A stretch of 64,000 nt of DNA from Heliocidaris tuberculata (lineage: Eukaryota > Echinodermata > Echinoidea > Camarodonta > Echinometridae): positions 75,173,297 through 75,237,296 of the forward strand of contig CM046832.1 of the NCBI GenBank assembly GCA_025618425.1, in the 5' to 3' direction. Below are positions 1 through 12,348 of the stretch, one piece after another. Both the position numbers and the translations under genes were made by a program. A model generated the notes under the pieces. That model was not told the origin of the DNA. It saw only the letters and a list, made by a program, of their open reading frames with translations, and made no database searches. The number at the start of each line of letters is the position of its first letter. Within the stretch, counting starts at the first letter, position 1.

Positions 1-1400
1 GCTGGAGTATTATCTAACATGCTGCCATAATAGTTACATGTATCTTTACATAGGATGGTCTTCAAAGACATTTAAAAAATTACAGAAATGATACAATGAA
101 TTTGACAAAATCATGTATCATCAATGTAACCAGACATTTCCCCTGACTTTAAACCATCAAATCCTGTTTTTTAATTTGTTTGTGACTCACTAAAGACATG
201 TTCTAGAACTTTACACTCTATATTTGAACATTTTTTCCTACTGACCCACAAATAACAATATTCCATAAATTTATGTTTGAAAAAGTAAATCTTGATGCCT
301 AAAAATATAAGATGCTTTATACACGGAAGGAAAAAAATATTCTGCACAACACAGGAACATTTTTCTTCTCTTGCCAAATTTTGCTTGAAACAAGAAATTC
401 AAAACAGGAAATAAGCTTTTAAAACTTTACACATTAGCAAAACAGCCAAATTAAATATTGATGTGTTTCCATAAATTCTGTCATAAATTGTACAACTTAC
501 AATTAATCAGCACACTAATCCAAGTCTGTCATTACTCATCCAGTCTGAAATTCCATTACATCCTAATTCATTAATAGAATGCTATTTATTCATTAATTCA
601 TTGCAATGGCAATATTTCCAATATTTGAAAACAAAGAAGAAAACTGCACAGGGCCAGATTACCACTAAGAATTTGTCAAGTTGCTATTGATCAGTGTTTG
701 AGAGCTGCTCTCAAAATGAGTAGTCACACATGAGCTAGTGCGCAAGTATGAGATGGTCATACATGAGCTGGTCTGAGAGTAAGACGGTCATACATGGCGG
801 AGCTTAGAGTGAGTATCTTACACATGGTCTGACACTCCAGGTATGCTTTCACTATAGCCCTTACAAACTAGAATAAGCCACTATCTGATCTAGGAGAAAT
901 TAGCCTGATCACATAATAACTAATTTGCAGGTTATATCAGTCATCAAGAGCTGCATTTGGGAAACTAAAGAGCTTCAGTACATCCTTCTCAAGCTTGTTG
1001 TGGGCTTGTGGCTAGTGAAAACCTACCTTTGTTGATCTTGCACAACCTGATCCTTACACCCAGGAGCTCAGTAAACAATAGCCATGTTCACATTTCAGAT
1101 TATATACGTTTACAGACACCTTTTTTTTGGGGGGGGGGGCATCAACACAAAATAAAATCTGAGAGAGAACTATATCTTCTAAACCATAAATAAGAACACA
1201 GCTACTGCAAGGAAGATGTGATTTGAATTGTAATTCCAGTTTTGAGTCCACGGCACTCGTATATGATTTGACGTATAAACGGGCATATAAAGAGCTAGAC
1301 AGACCCTCTCACAGTGCTCACTGAATTGTTACCACTAGATGGCAGTATACCAACAGTATTTCATGATAGACTATCTCATCTTCCGAGGTCACACAGGGTC
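1..1400. other. AT-rich non-coding DNA
   Basis: Nothing gene-like was found. Short poly-T/poly-G run near 1123-1139. Open frames here are short, start mostly at non-ATG codons and have no splice-consistent structure. Confidence 0.5.
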
Positions 1401-1989
1401 TTTAAAGGAGAATGAAACCCTGTGGAGAAATCAATTTTAATGAAAAGAGAGGATAGAGAGGAGCAATTTAAAAAAGTTCCATCAAAATCGGTTAAGAAAT
1501 GAGAAAGTTATGAAAATTTGAAAAGTCTCAATTTACTTTCTATGGCGATCCTCAAATTGGCAATGTTGGTTCAAAGTGACAGATTAAGTCTAACTCTCCT
1601 TATGTTTTGTGCACAAAATTTCATATTTTCCAAATTATCTCTCAAGGTGCAGCTTGTCTCCTTTTTAGCTCAAGATATATCATGGGAAAATGTATTTGAC
1701 ACAACATATGTTGAGTTCACTAAAAGACAAGCAGCATCTTTAGAGATAATGGAGAAAATATGAATTTTTGGTACAAAACATATGGAGAGTTGTATACTAC
1801 TAAACCTGACACTTTGAAGTAACATTGCCAATTTGAGAATCACCACAGAAAGTAAATTGAGACTTTTCAAACTTTTATAACTTTCGCATTTCTTAACCAA
1901 TTTTGATGGAACTTTTTAAAAACTGCTTCTCTCTATCTTCTCTTTTCATTAAAATTGATTTTTCCCCCAGGGTTTCATTCTCCTTTAAA
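1401..1989. mobile_element. fold-back (palindromic) element, TTTAAAGGAGAATG termini
   Basis: The left end TTTAAAGGAGAATGAAACCC is matched by the right end read in reverse complement. The arms (about 1401-1675 and 1720-1989) pair along nearly their whole length, including the AGTCTCAATTTACTTTCT block near 1525 and its complement near 1850. TTTAAA borders both ends. No transposase is encoded, so it is non-autonomous. Confidence 0.75.
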
Positions 1990-2714
1990 CCCTGTTGCTA
2001 GAATTCTCTGTTACTTCTGTACCATTGTTAAATGGAGTTGAAATTACTCCATGGCTGTGGTATTCAAAGGGCAATATCTCAATCAAGTAATCAAGCGTTT
2101 ACTGAAATAAATACTGCAAATAAAATATAATTGCTATGCAATCAAATTTAAATGAGAGTAAAGCTATTGTACTTTATTCTCCTGTAAAAATATTCCCAAA
2201 TTTGTTAGTTTTAATAGGGTTTTTCAGACATCTTCTATACATCATTTCTTTGAATTATGAAAACTCTTCAGGGTAATCATGTAAGAAAGGCCCTCAATGA
2301 CTACTGGTTAAATCATTCTTTAAAGTGTGTTGATCACTTATGATCAAGCATCGAAGATCAAGTACATGTAGCTCTTCAGAATCTAGGACAGATATGCAGT
2401 TGATATTGTGTATGAGGTACATTCAAAGCATTTTTCTGATGAATATATTTAAAACGGTTTTCATCCTAAATTGCTTTTAACCTACTTTTGCTTTTAAAAG
2501 TTTGTAAGAGTAAAGTGTTTCTGTTGTTTTTTGCACTCTAAAGCTTCCAAGTGAGAGAAATAGCTTGAGAGTAGGAGTACATGTAAGTTAGACTAGAAAA
2601 ACATGATTTCCCAACATGGGAAGAAATATTATCTAAATTTTGCATGTTGCACACCAATTGTCATGAAAAAGATTGTACCCCATTTGGCTCTTAGTCTTAG
2701 CCAGATCAAAATAA
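1990..2714. other. AT-rich spacer
   Basis: No gene or repeat recognised. Confidence 0.4.
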
Positions 2715-2727
2715 ACTAACATATAAG

Positions 2728-3401
2728 TAACAAATAATTAAATCATTTCATCTAGACTAACGAATTATTTCCGAGAAAGGTTTCCCGTCCGATCCTGGAC
2801 ACTTCAGCAGCTCGTCTGATTTGGTGGCGGGAAAACGTCATTGCCAATCAACGCAGATGGACTATCAGTGTTATTGTTCCGAATAAGACGTCGAGGAATT
2901 CTCCGGATTACGGCGCTATACACCCGGGAGAGGTTATGTCGCAGGCCCCACCCTTATTGAGAGTAGGGTTCTCAGCACTGACATAGACAGCTTCACGTAC
3001 CCCTCTCTCAAACCACCAAGATTCTCTGTCTAGAATGAGAACATCCTTGTCTTTGAAGTCATGTTTGAATGTGTTCAGGTGGGAGTAGACAGCAGAATCG
3101 TTTCCTAATGTCCCTGGTCTGCGATGTTGATACAAATGCTTGTGCAGAGGCTGCTTAGTTTCACCAATATACTTTTCTTGGCAACCCTCCTCGACGTCTT
3201 ACTCGGAACAATAACACTGATAGTGTGTCTGCGCCGATTGGCAACGACGTTTTCCTGCCACCAAATCAGACGAGCTGATGAAGCGTCCAGGATCGGACAT
3301 GAAACCGTTCTCGGAAATAATTCGTAAGTCCAGATGAAATGATTTAATCATTTGTTACTATTTGAACTTTTACCTGGATGGATCAGAACTTACATCATTT
3401 G
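2728..3401 (-). mobile_element. Penelope-like element, 5'-truncated, with inverted terminal copy
   Basis: Two inverted arms of about 160 bp (2728-2893 and 3190-3358) surround a minus-strand GIY-YIG endonuclease fragment. The arms carry the conserved AAATCAGACGAGCT and CGGAAATAATTCG blocks. The unit is flanked by a perfect 13-bp direct repeat (ACTAACATATAAG at 2715-2727 and 3402-3414), taken as the target-site duplication. A truncated copy joined to an inverted pLTR is typical of Penelope-like elements. Confidence 0.85.
2908..3190 (-). pseudogene. GIY-YIG endonuclease domain remnant of a Penelope-like element
   Basis: Reading on the minus strand, the frame gives CQEKYIGETKQPLHKHLYQH, then FKHDFKDKDVLILDRE, WWFERGVREAVYVSAENP and TLNKGG. 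This is the EN domain that follows the reverse transcriptase in Penelope-like elements: YIG half-motif, then the RxxER-type helix and the WFERGVREA block. The frame breaks just after NKGG; the neighbouring frame continues with GLRHNLSRVYSAVI, the usual family ending, so a single-base indel is likely. The reverse transcriptase portion is missing because the copy is truncated near the YIG motif. Confidence 0.85.
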
Positions 3402-3459
3402 ACTAACATATAAGGCACATATTTAACCACTGGAACTCCACCCATTCTTTCATTAGTAA

Positions 3460-4162
3460 TGCCTAGTTTACATTTGGCTTGTGATTGGTCTATGGAGCCT
3501 GTATCCTGCATGTATCCGTATCCCCTTTTCCATGCAGCCTCCGTACAGAGGCAGGAGGTGGCCGTGAGATTTTTCATACAGATTCACAGCCTCTACGATT
3601 TTGTTTCGGGGGAAGTAATACAAATTTGAAAAAATCATAACCCATACACGTCATAGGTGGCATTGCACAATCCCCTCACGGGCATTGCGCGGAGGCCTCG
3701 CGCTGATCGTGCAGCAAACACACCATTTTTCGGTGAACATGATGGGGAAAACAAATTGTGCAGAGATTGGAGACTCATGGGGAATTCGCAGACCATTGCA
3801 AAGCTATTGCAGGGTTGCCGCTCACTGCAGTACCCATGATAATGAGCAGTCATCCCGCGGCAATCCCACAGCTAAACAGTTTTCAGATGGGCTCCGTACG
3901 ATTTCCGTAAGGAGGCTGCGGAGACTGCACATCAACTGCACAGAAATTGTACGATTTCCATACTATCTCTATATACTATACAGCCTCTGTACAGATTTGC
4001 CTCGGCCTACCCTCAAGGGCCAATACAAGAAATGGCACGATGATTGTAGATAATGTGAACACAAACACCGTAGCCCATAGCCACCTACAAAGCCTCAAAA
4101 ATCTCACGGAAAATCGTAAACCAATTTATCATACGGCGCCCAGGGCAAATGTAAACTAGGCA
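3460..4162. mobile_element. TIR element, about 703 bp, CpG-richer than surroundings
   Basis: Termini TGCCTAGTTTACATTTGGC (3460) and GGGCAAATGTAAACTAGGCA (ending 4162) are inverted repeats of about 19 bp. The interior has repeated CCTCCGTACAG/CTCTGTACAG-type words in both orientations. A 122-codon plus-strand frame at 3685-4053 resembles no family known to me and is probably incidental. No clear target duplication. Confidence 0.7.
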
Positions 4163-6844
4163 AAACACTTAAAGATAAAGTTAAGTTCTGGTCATGGGTT
4201 ACATATGTACATTGTGAAAAACTTTCTCAAAGCTATTGGGAAAGGTTGATCATGTCTACATAACATTTGGAGTATACTGTGAGGTTCTGGAATCACCAAA
4301 TGATAAGTAATTCACCCAATTTTGCTTAATTGCACATGTACTGCACACAGGAATGGGTATATGGGACTCCACACACATGTGGCATGAATGGTCAGCCTGA
4401 ACACTTCAGCTAGTTTTCATCATTTTTCTAATATGAGGGTATTTGAAGGGCAATCCTTTTCAGGGGACATTTCTACTATGATGTTCTTCCAAACTGACAT
4501 AAAAGTAATGATAAAGCTCCCAAATTATTTTTCACCTTTCCCAGAACTCAACCTTCTCTTTAAATCTACATGTATGAATAGATTCTACACACTACTATTA
4601 CATCCTCAATGTGAATCATTGTATATCCTTGCATTGTGACTAATAGCTAGCCTTTTACTGGACAATGGTCAAAGCCTGACTACAGATACCCTCTCAATGG
4701 TACAGGTCAAAAGACTTGCAAATGAATGTACTGTCCACTACATTTAGAACTATACTGCCATGACACACTATAAATTGGGTAATGAACCACAATGAATCAA
4801 AAATGGCATGGAAAGCAGAATAACCCACAAATAATCAGAGGATATTATCTTTCCTTAAAACGATACAAGCATTAAATAATATCAAATTTCACAATTCAAA
4901 AAGTGATTTTGAATTTCATGAAGAAATTCAAGATTTTCTCTGTCCAAAAAGTGTCCATAACTCTTCATTAAAATAACAAAATTGGGAATGTCCAAAGAAA
5001 CACTATTTCAGAAAACATATACATGTATATCCAGCAAGCCAGAGAAATATCCCAACTTTTTGTTCTCTTACATACAGCTTTCAGGGATTTTAGAAGACTA
5101 CGGTCCTGATTTCATGAAATCAATTATCTTCATATTTTTGGATCTAAAGGACCACAAGAAGAAATACATTTTCACTCAATCTCTGACTTTGATCAAACCA
5201 TGCATTACATTGATTTTTACAAATCAATATTTTTCATACTTTTTAAAATGAGAGCTACAAGAAAAGTGCAGATTGTTTCTCCTGAGACTAGGGTCTGCGC
5301 ACTTTAGTCTTTCTGCAAATATTGACCATCATTTCCCCCTTCTGGTACTGCTACTGGGTTCCCTGTTTGGTAAACATAGGATTTAGACATGGTCAGTTAT
5401 TTGCATCCCAATTTGGCTGACAAAATATGAGTGTGTTCAGTGTCATGTAGAAAGCAAACTGAGAGTAGAGTTGTTTGGCTTCCATGCATTCTGTCATGCT
5501 TTCAAGCTATGGGCAGTACTAACCTACTTTGTCATACAGGTGTATTTCTCAGTGGAAACAAAGGAGGCTGAAGCAGTCATAACTACATGTAGTTGAAAAT
5601 ATACTATTCATTTAGTAAGTCAATGTAGAGAATCTATAATTCATTGTTTTCTGTGTGCATTCAATGGGAAAATGCCAACAAAAAAGGCATCTTTGGAAAG
5701 AAATTGTGACTAGTTGTTTACAAAGTTTGTCTCAAAACACTGTGGATGGATTTTTATCATAGTTCCCCAAAATTATAATTCTAATGTATTTTCATTACCA
5801 GAGCTCCCATCTCTCTTCTTCATTCACTGATATTTAATTAAACATTCCAGAGTATACTTCACATACCAGCACAATAAATCATGAAGGGTATCACGTAGGC
5901 TACACAGCACCCTGTTGATACCTAACTATATTAAGTTCATTAAACTCATAACAGAAAAGTGCACACTGTAAGTCTACTGAAGGAGACGTGGCAGGGCATC
6001 ACAGACATTTTTAAATTCATGATCCCAATGAAATAAAAACAAATATTCTAGCAAGAAGACACCAGTGAGTAGTGACTTAAAAATTAAACTCTAAAATCTA
6101 CAATGGAGCCGTATATTTGGTTCAGAAAAGGATTTGTGCCTGATGTCTGTAATACACTGATATCATCTATTGTATAAAAACAAGCAACTTTTGCCATATG
6201 AAACTTTCACAAATCGTAAATAACAGCCATAATTTTAATGGTAAGAAGCTTTCATAAATTGTGAACACCAGCTGTTGCATCAATTGTGATTCAACCATAC
6301 GGGGCAAGGAATATTCATGTATCTGAACCGCTCACAAATTTCGCAAACATTTTGTGCTCATGAAAGTTTCTAATTTTACAGTTTTCAAAGAGCTCTTTGT
6401 GGTACTACTACTGAGGTCTATCTTAATCCAATCACTTACATACAAATCCAAGGGGTAGTCATGAATAGAGCTAATTGTATTATGTCAGTTTACTGAAAGA
6501 GTGTCTCACACATTATCTAATCCTTATCACCTACATGTAAGCTTAGCACATCCATACTTAACACTCACAAAGGTTGAGTTTGGAAGCTGTTACAATATCT
6601 ACATGTATGTGCATTCCTCGGCTTTGTTCATGTTCATAAGCCAAAGAAATAGACTTTGAAATATCTTCTTATTCTTTCTGACCACAGAGAATAAACTAAA
6701 CAACTGCAATAACAAGTTATAAATTGATAATCTTGTGTAATCAGATTACCCCCATTCATTCATCACATAATAAATATATTCAGAAATTATCAATATATAC
6801 ATAATTTTGCCATGAAGATACATATCAACAGGTGGAATTTACTC
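4163..6844. other. non-coding AT-rich stretch with minor hairpins
   Basis: No gene found. A small hairpin (AAGTGCAGA with TCTGCGCACTT) lies near 5264-5305. At 6185-6390 CATATGAAACTTTCACAAAT and CTCATGAAAGTTTCTAATT resemble a decayed copy of the family at 24882-25075. Confidence 0.4.
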
Positions 6845-6854
6845 AACAGATACT

Positions 6855-8314
6855 AGGCCCGAGTCAAAACAGTTCTCCGACCGGTCCCCGCCCGTCACGC
6901 TGAAACGCGGGTTTGCATTTTTTGATTTTGGGTATTTCCAAACTAATTTTCACACCAATATATTGCAATTTACAACTTCAAACCTGCAATTCACAAACTG
7001 AATTTCAATGTAATCCAATTATATTTGCTACAGAAATAAATGGAAATCATTTCAGACGACGATAGGTCTTTTTCATGACTCTAAAAACATTTGCGGTACC
7101 GAGCGTGTCCACAAACTACCGGTAAGTCAGAATAGGAGTCACTGACCACAGAGCAAAGTTAAGTGGGACTATCACACACAAGATGAAAATGATGTTCAGG
7201 CTATTAAATTAAAAGTAGAATAACGGACATTTACCCTATAAAAATCCTCAAAATTATACCTTACCCAAGATACATATGGCAAAGGAATAAAAATTAGGAC
7301 ATTCAGAAGACCATGGATGTGCATTTTGATCATTCTACAAATGTGTAAAGTAAAATGGGAAGTCAAGTTTGCATGCTCGATGCACGCAAATACAACCCAA
7401 GTACGAAATACACAAAGATGAGTGTCGAATATAACTGATGTGATCGGATCAAAGTAAGCTTTAAAACAACTAAAAAATATCACGTAAGGGACAACGAAAA
7501 TACAAATTACCTTAGAATAATACTTTGCTTTAGCAAACAATAATACTATGTATTTCCATTAATATCTCAAAGAAATAATGATATTTGAGGATTACGAGTG
7601 CACTTCATATCGAGATTAGGCAGCCATATTCGACACTGTTCTGAGCGCTACACCACAGATGGCACTAGAGAGGAAGAAATTGTGGGCCTTAACATCACAT
7701 GATGGTTCACTGATCACCTGATCTAGTGCCCACATTTTTTTCTTCTCTGCTGCCATCTGCGGTCTTGACTTCTCATTTTACTTTCGCATTTTTAGAACGA
7801 TCAAAATGCACATCCATGGTCTCCTGAATGCTTTATTTTTATTCTCTCCCCATATGTATTTGGGGTAAGACTTATTTTATTCTTGCTGATTTTTAGAGAG
7901 TGAATACACTTTTGGTAATTTAACAGTCTGCTCGACATGTGTGTGGTAGTACTGGTAGTGTAACTGTTCTCCTATCGATTACTCACATTCTGACTTTCAT
8001 TTCGGAACGCACACGGTATCACGAAGATTGATTTTCTCTTTCAGCCCTCAAGTTTAGACCTTTGGCTGTAATTCTGAATGTTTTATTTTTTATTCTGAAA
8101 TGTTATTTATCAAAGGAAAAGCATTGTCTTATTGATTTGGAGTCAGTAACTGTTGTCTACGTTGCATTATTAGTTTAGCATTTTTTACCTTGACTCCTGT
8201 CACTGCATACACTCAATTTTCTGTTGTGGGGGAATTCCCATTCGGGTACCCATTACCCGCCCGAAATTTTCGAGTCAAACCCGGGTTTTGAAAAACCCGT
8301 GATGACTCAGGCCT
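6855..8314. mobile_element. Mutator-like non-autonomous element with 10-bp target duplication
   Basis: Both flanks carry a perfect AACAGATACT (6845-6854 and 8315-8324). The ends AGGCCCGAGTCA and TGACTCAGGCCT are inverted. Longer diverged inverted arms continue inward: for example ACCATGGATGTGCATTTTGA near 7310 pairs with TCAAAATGCACATCCATGG near 7802, and GGAGTCACTGA near 7133 pairs with the 8190 region. A 9-11-bp duplication and long TIRs fit the Mutator superfamily. No transposase reading frame is present. Confidence 0.75.
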
Positions 8315-8324
8315 AACAGATACT

Positions 8325-10630
8325 GAGTAACACTTGCACAACATGACTAAACTTTTTACCTAAAGAAATAAGATCTCCCTACAAGTTTTACCCTCTAAAC
8401 AAGAATGTCCAATGCCCAGATCATGCTTGCCTTGAGGATTACAAATATTGTCCCTGTCAGAAACAAATCCATTAGCCAAGCCATGCACTCATGTTTCTAC
8501 ATTAATGAGTGGAACATTGTAGTCCCAAATGGATTAGAGAAAGGGGGATACCAAAGAGTTGAGATACCTTAAAGATAACTCCCAAAGGGTACATATATTT
8601 GATGGATATACTCCTGTAAGAGTTACTCAGTTTTCTCCACCAATAGCAGTAGACTTTGCACTATCAGAGTAGGCAATTCTGTGAGATTGCTCAAATTAGG
8701 AAAGTGCCACTTTCAGGCAAATTTCCCCTAAGGTCCCATACTCCCATTGTAGAGTTAATTAGAAAGAAAAGTATCAAGCCACAGTGTACTTTGAGAAACC
8801 CTTAACCTGATGCTTTCAAGTACCTGATTTTATTATTTTTGTTTTTTGGTCTTTTTGTCTTTTGCAGGGCAGCACAAAAAAGTAATTTATAAATTGACCC
8901 TCTTCACACTACAAAAAAAAATCCTATTTCTTTGCTGACTAATGGATGGCTATAAAAAAAAATTTTTTGTTAAACTTTCATAAATGTTATGTTAGGAAAC
9001 AGCTTTCTCCCTATAGCAGTCCATTGATAAAATGGATGGTAGAATGTAGCAAAAAAATAAGAGGAAAGTCTCCTATGTGTGCCTATCACTAGATATAATC
9101 TTGATGGTATAGATTGGGTGATCGAGCACGAGCAGGCTGTTTGTTCCAAGACATGTCCATCTGTGGAGCAATCCAAGCAACCATTCTGATCACACTCTTG
9201 GTCCAGAGAGGAAAAGTGTATCTATGGAGTGCACAAAGACCCAATGCCAGGTACCAGGTATTTTACCTGTCTATTCATTCAATTGTTGCTGGCTTTCGAT
9301 CCAGCTGCCAATGTCATTATTAAGTCAGCAAATCACACAATTAGAGACACTCAGGAATAATATTCTATCTAACCTTTTTTGTAGTTCTTTTGTAAGATTT
9401 CATGAAACACTATAACTCATTAGAAATTCAAAGTTATTCATACCAAAGGCGTAGTCTTATTTATAATACCATTAAAATACACAAGCTGAATTTGAAAGCA
9501 ATTTCCAGATGTAATTCCTATAATGATTTGCTATCATATTTTTCCAAGATGTCCTTGAAATTGTGAGTTCATAGAGAATTATCTGCACACATCCCTAGAT
9601 AGCCAATCAAAGGGTAGCTCTACAGTGGCTTAATATAGTAATATAGTAATAAACAATACATATTCAATGATTGTAGTCTTCATTTCCAAACTTGTATATG
9701 TACATGTACATGTAGATTCAATTCCTCTAATCTTGAAGTTGCATTTGGACATGGTCAATATATCATTGTCTAACTGCAGGGGGAAATAAATGCCTACTTA
9801 TCAATAACATCTTGGAACAACCTGTTTTCTCTTGGACTGAGGTACCGACAGGAGCAACAAGCATGATCTAGGTTAAAGTGTATCGTTATACTAGCCGATG
9901 GTGACATGTATGATGTACAACCAAACTAGGTCTGCACATGAAACTAATCTGCTACCACCCCCTATCTATCTCCCAGCCACAAGCCAGCCCCCTGGAATCG
10001 ATCTGTTGGTTGCAATAGATAGAAGTGGGCAACAAAAGCAGGGCACAGGGTGATCAATAGTGCCTTTCAGCATCGCACAATTGGAAGAAAAGAGTGCTAC
10101 AAGAGCACCATTACGTGATTACAGTAAACAGATGGCCCAAAGAAAGAGGCACGCTCCCTACCAATAGATTATGCTTATGAGGTCCCAGCTATGTCCTTAC
10201 AGTCTGCATACATTTCTAATTGAAGAGCACTTATTGTTAACAGGCATGTGCTCATATTTGCTTCTCCTTCTCTTTACACAATCACATGGTACTTAACAAT
10301 TATCAAACTATTACATCAGTATTTGCTGAATAAAATTGATGTAATGTGAACATTTGGTGTGGAAATACAGATATTTTACCCCAAGGTTAGTGTGATAACA
10401 AGCACTGGTTCTTTGCCTCTCTAATGGCCTTTCAAACTTGAGGATTTATCAAAGATCAAAATTAATAATTTAGACAAGTGGTACATCATGTACCACTAGA
10501 TGGTTTATGATGACTTGTTTACAACCTTGTAGACTCCTAAAATCTAACTGTTTGTCTCGTCAAACTGTATGTTCTGGCTAGAGAGAATATTTGCATAGAT
10601 GATATACAAATTACAATGTATATGCAACCA
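8325..10630. other. non-coding; one higher-complexity block at about 9780-10200
   Basis: No gene recognised. The 9780-10200 block (CCACCCCCTATCTATCTCCC area) is less AT-rich and non-repetitive, and might be regulatory, but nothing specific supports that. A short hairpin GTGGTACATCATGTACCAC lies near 10480. Confidence 0.35.
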
Positions 10631-10631
10631 C

Positions 10632-10706
10632 ATCAGTTGGCTACTTTAGGTAGCCACTTTAGGTAGCCACTTTAGGTAGCCACTTTACAGGAGGTAGCCA
10701 CTTGCT
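10632..10706. repeat. 14-bp tandem repeat (TTTAGGTAGCCACT)
   Basis: Three to four consecutive near-perfect copies, followed by a partial copy after an ACAGGAG interruption. Confidence 0.9.
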
Positions 10707-10994
10707 AGGACAAAGATACCCTATTAATCATTCTGACTGCTATTTGTTTGAGAAAGCATTCTTTACATTTTGCTCAGGGCTTTGCCTAAGGAGTATCAAA
10801 TATTATTATTGTCCTTTTGTCTGATTCAAGGTGGGAGTGTGCTCAGCTTGTTTACCAGGTTGGGGTCTGTATATTATAAAAGGCAATCTGTCTGTCATGG
10901 ATATATCAAGAACCCAAACAAAATGTTAAATGGTTATATTGCTATGGTTGCAGAGCTATACAGCACTAATATCATTAGGCAAGATATTATATTT

Positions 10995-11085
10995 TCCACT
11001 CTCAACCCAGGTGTAGTAAATAGTTACCTGGCAGGATTTATTCCTTGAATGCACCATGCACTGATAATGTTTGCCTGAGCTATTA
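10995..11085 (+). mobile_element. SINE fragment
   Basis: The string CACTCTCAACCCAGGTGTAG, then TACCTGGCAGGATTTATTCC and TTGAATGCACCATGCAC, matches the internal region of the SINE at 44140-44345. The tRNA-like head is missing. Confidence 0.6.
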
Positions 11086-11177
11086 AATCCAAGGTACATG
11101 TAATGATCTCTAAATCCCTTTGGTTAGAAGCCACAGATACAAAAGTATTAGCATGTGATATGTTCTAGATACAATAT

Positions 11178-11309
11178 CAGGGGCCTGTAACATAAAGAGA
11201 TACAATCAATCTTATGATTGATATCAATCGTAAGTCTATAGCGAACCATGTACTGAAGAGTTACAATTGATCGTAAGATTGATTGTATCTCTTATGTTAC
11301 AGGCCCCTG
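11178..11309. mobile_element. 132-bp palindromic MITE (CAGGGGCCTGTAACAT termini)
   Basis: CAGGGGCCTGTAACATAA at the left pairs with TTATGTTACAGGCCCCTG at the right, and the inner AGATACAATCAATCTTA pairs with its complement near 11275-11291. It is a single hairpin with no coding capacity. Confidence 0.85.
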
Positions 11310-11482
11310 AACTTGATTAGATCATTATATATTATCTTTATTGGTAACCTGCAAATCACACTCTCCCTTGGATGCATACATGTATGTATGCTGATGGATT
11401 CGGGCTAAAAATATATTTGACAGTGAAGTTTAAATCCATTGACATTGGGACACTTTTGGGGTGCTGCCCCTCCATCAGACCC

Positions 11483-11643
11483 ATGAGGAGGTATTGTATA
11501 CTATTATGAGTGCGTGCTGAGCTGGGGGACCACTGTCTATTGTATTGTAGAATACATGTAGATAGTGGTATGTACATGTAATTTCCCCCAGCTCGGCACA
11601 CGCTCATAATAGAATTGCATGCTTTCATACAAGACCTCCTCAT
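11483..11643. repeat. palindrome of about 160 bp
   Basis: ATGAGGAGG...TATTATGAGTGCGTGCTGAG pairs with CTCGGCACACGCTCATAATA...CCTCCTCAT; the loop contains ACATGTA words. Confidence 0.8.
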
Positions 11644-11753
11644 TGCCTTTGTTTTCCTGCTGATGCTAAAGCATGTCTGACATAGCAACTCCTATGTTGG
11701 TATTGTATGTTGTATTGTATGTTGTATTGTAACTGGTGTCAGCTTTGACAAAG

Positions 11754-12348
11754 TTAAAGGGAAATCCAACCTTAATAGCAAGTTGCTTTGAAAGAAAGAG
11801 GAAAAATCAGAGAAGCAGATTGGTGAAAGTTTGAACGAAATCGGACAATCAATAAGAAAGTTATGAATTTTTGAAAGTTGTAATCACTATACATATATGG
11901 GAATTTCAAATTGGCCGAATAGGTAATGTCACTGTGATGTAGCTGTGGACAACTCTCCCATTCGCTCCAACACACAAAATGACTATAGTGTCACTTTTTT
12001 TCAAAATGTATTACTCAGTAGGATCTTTTTTTTTCATGAGGACCTATAAAAATATGTTATCTCCAATATATTTTGAGTACTGCCCCGAGGGTAAAGGCGC
12101 CTCGAAGAAAACCGCAAATTAATGATATTTTTGTGTACGACAAATGGGAGAGTTGTCCACAAAAATGTCACAATCGAATCACCAAATTGCCAATTTGAGA
12201 TTCGCATAGATGTAGTGATCTCATTTTTCAAACATCCATAACTTTCTTATTCCTTGTCCGATTTCTTTCAAACTTTCACCAAACTGTTTTTCTTATTTTT
12301 CTGCTTTCACACAAATCATCTTATTACCAAGGTTGGATTGCCCTTTAA
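11754..12348. mobile_element. fold-back element, TTAAAGGGAAATCCAACC termini
   Basis: The left TTAAAGGGAAATCCAACCTT and right AAGGTTGGATTGCCCTTTAA are inverted. The arms include GTGAAAGTTTGAACGAAATC near 11823 paired with the complement near 12263-12282, and the TGGACAACTCTCCCAT/ATGGGAGAGTTGTCCAC blocks near 11950 and 12145. It resembles the element at 1401-1989 in style (ATAACTTTC words) but differs in termini. Confidence 0.75.

Noticed and set aside
3685..4053. 122-codon plus-strand open frame
   Set aside because: It sits inside a CpG-rich TIR element, begins at a poor context and shows no motif.
7196..7540. 114-codon minus-strand frame with hydrophobic stretches
   Set aside because: It is contained in one arm of the Mutator-like element; no splice signals or family match.
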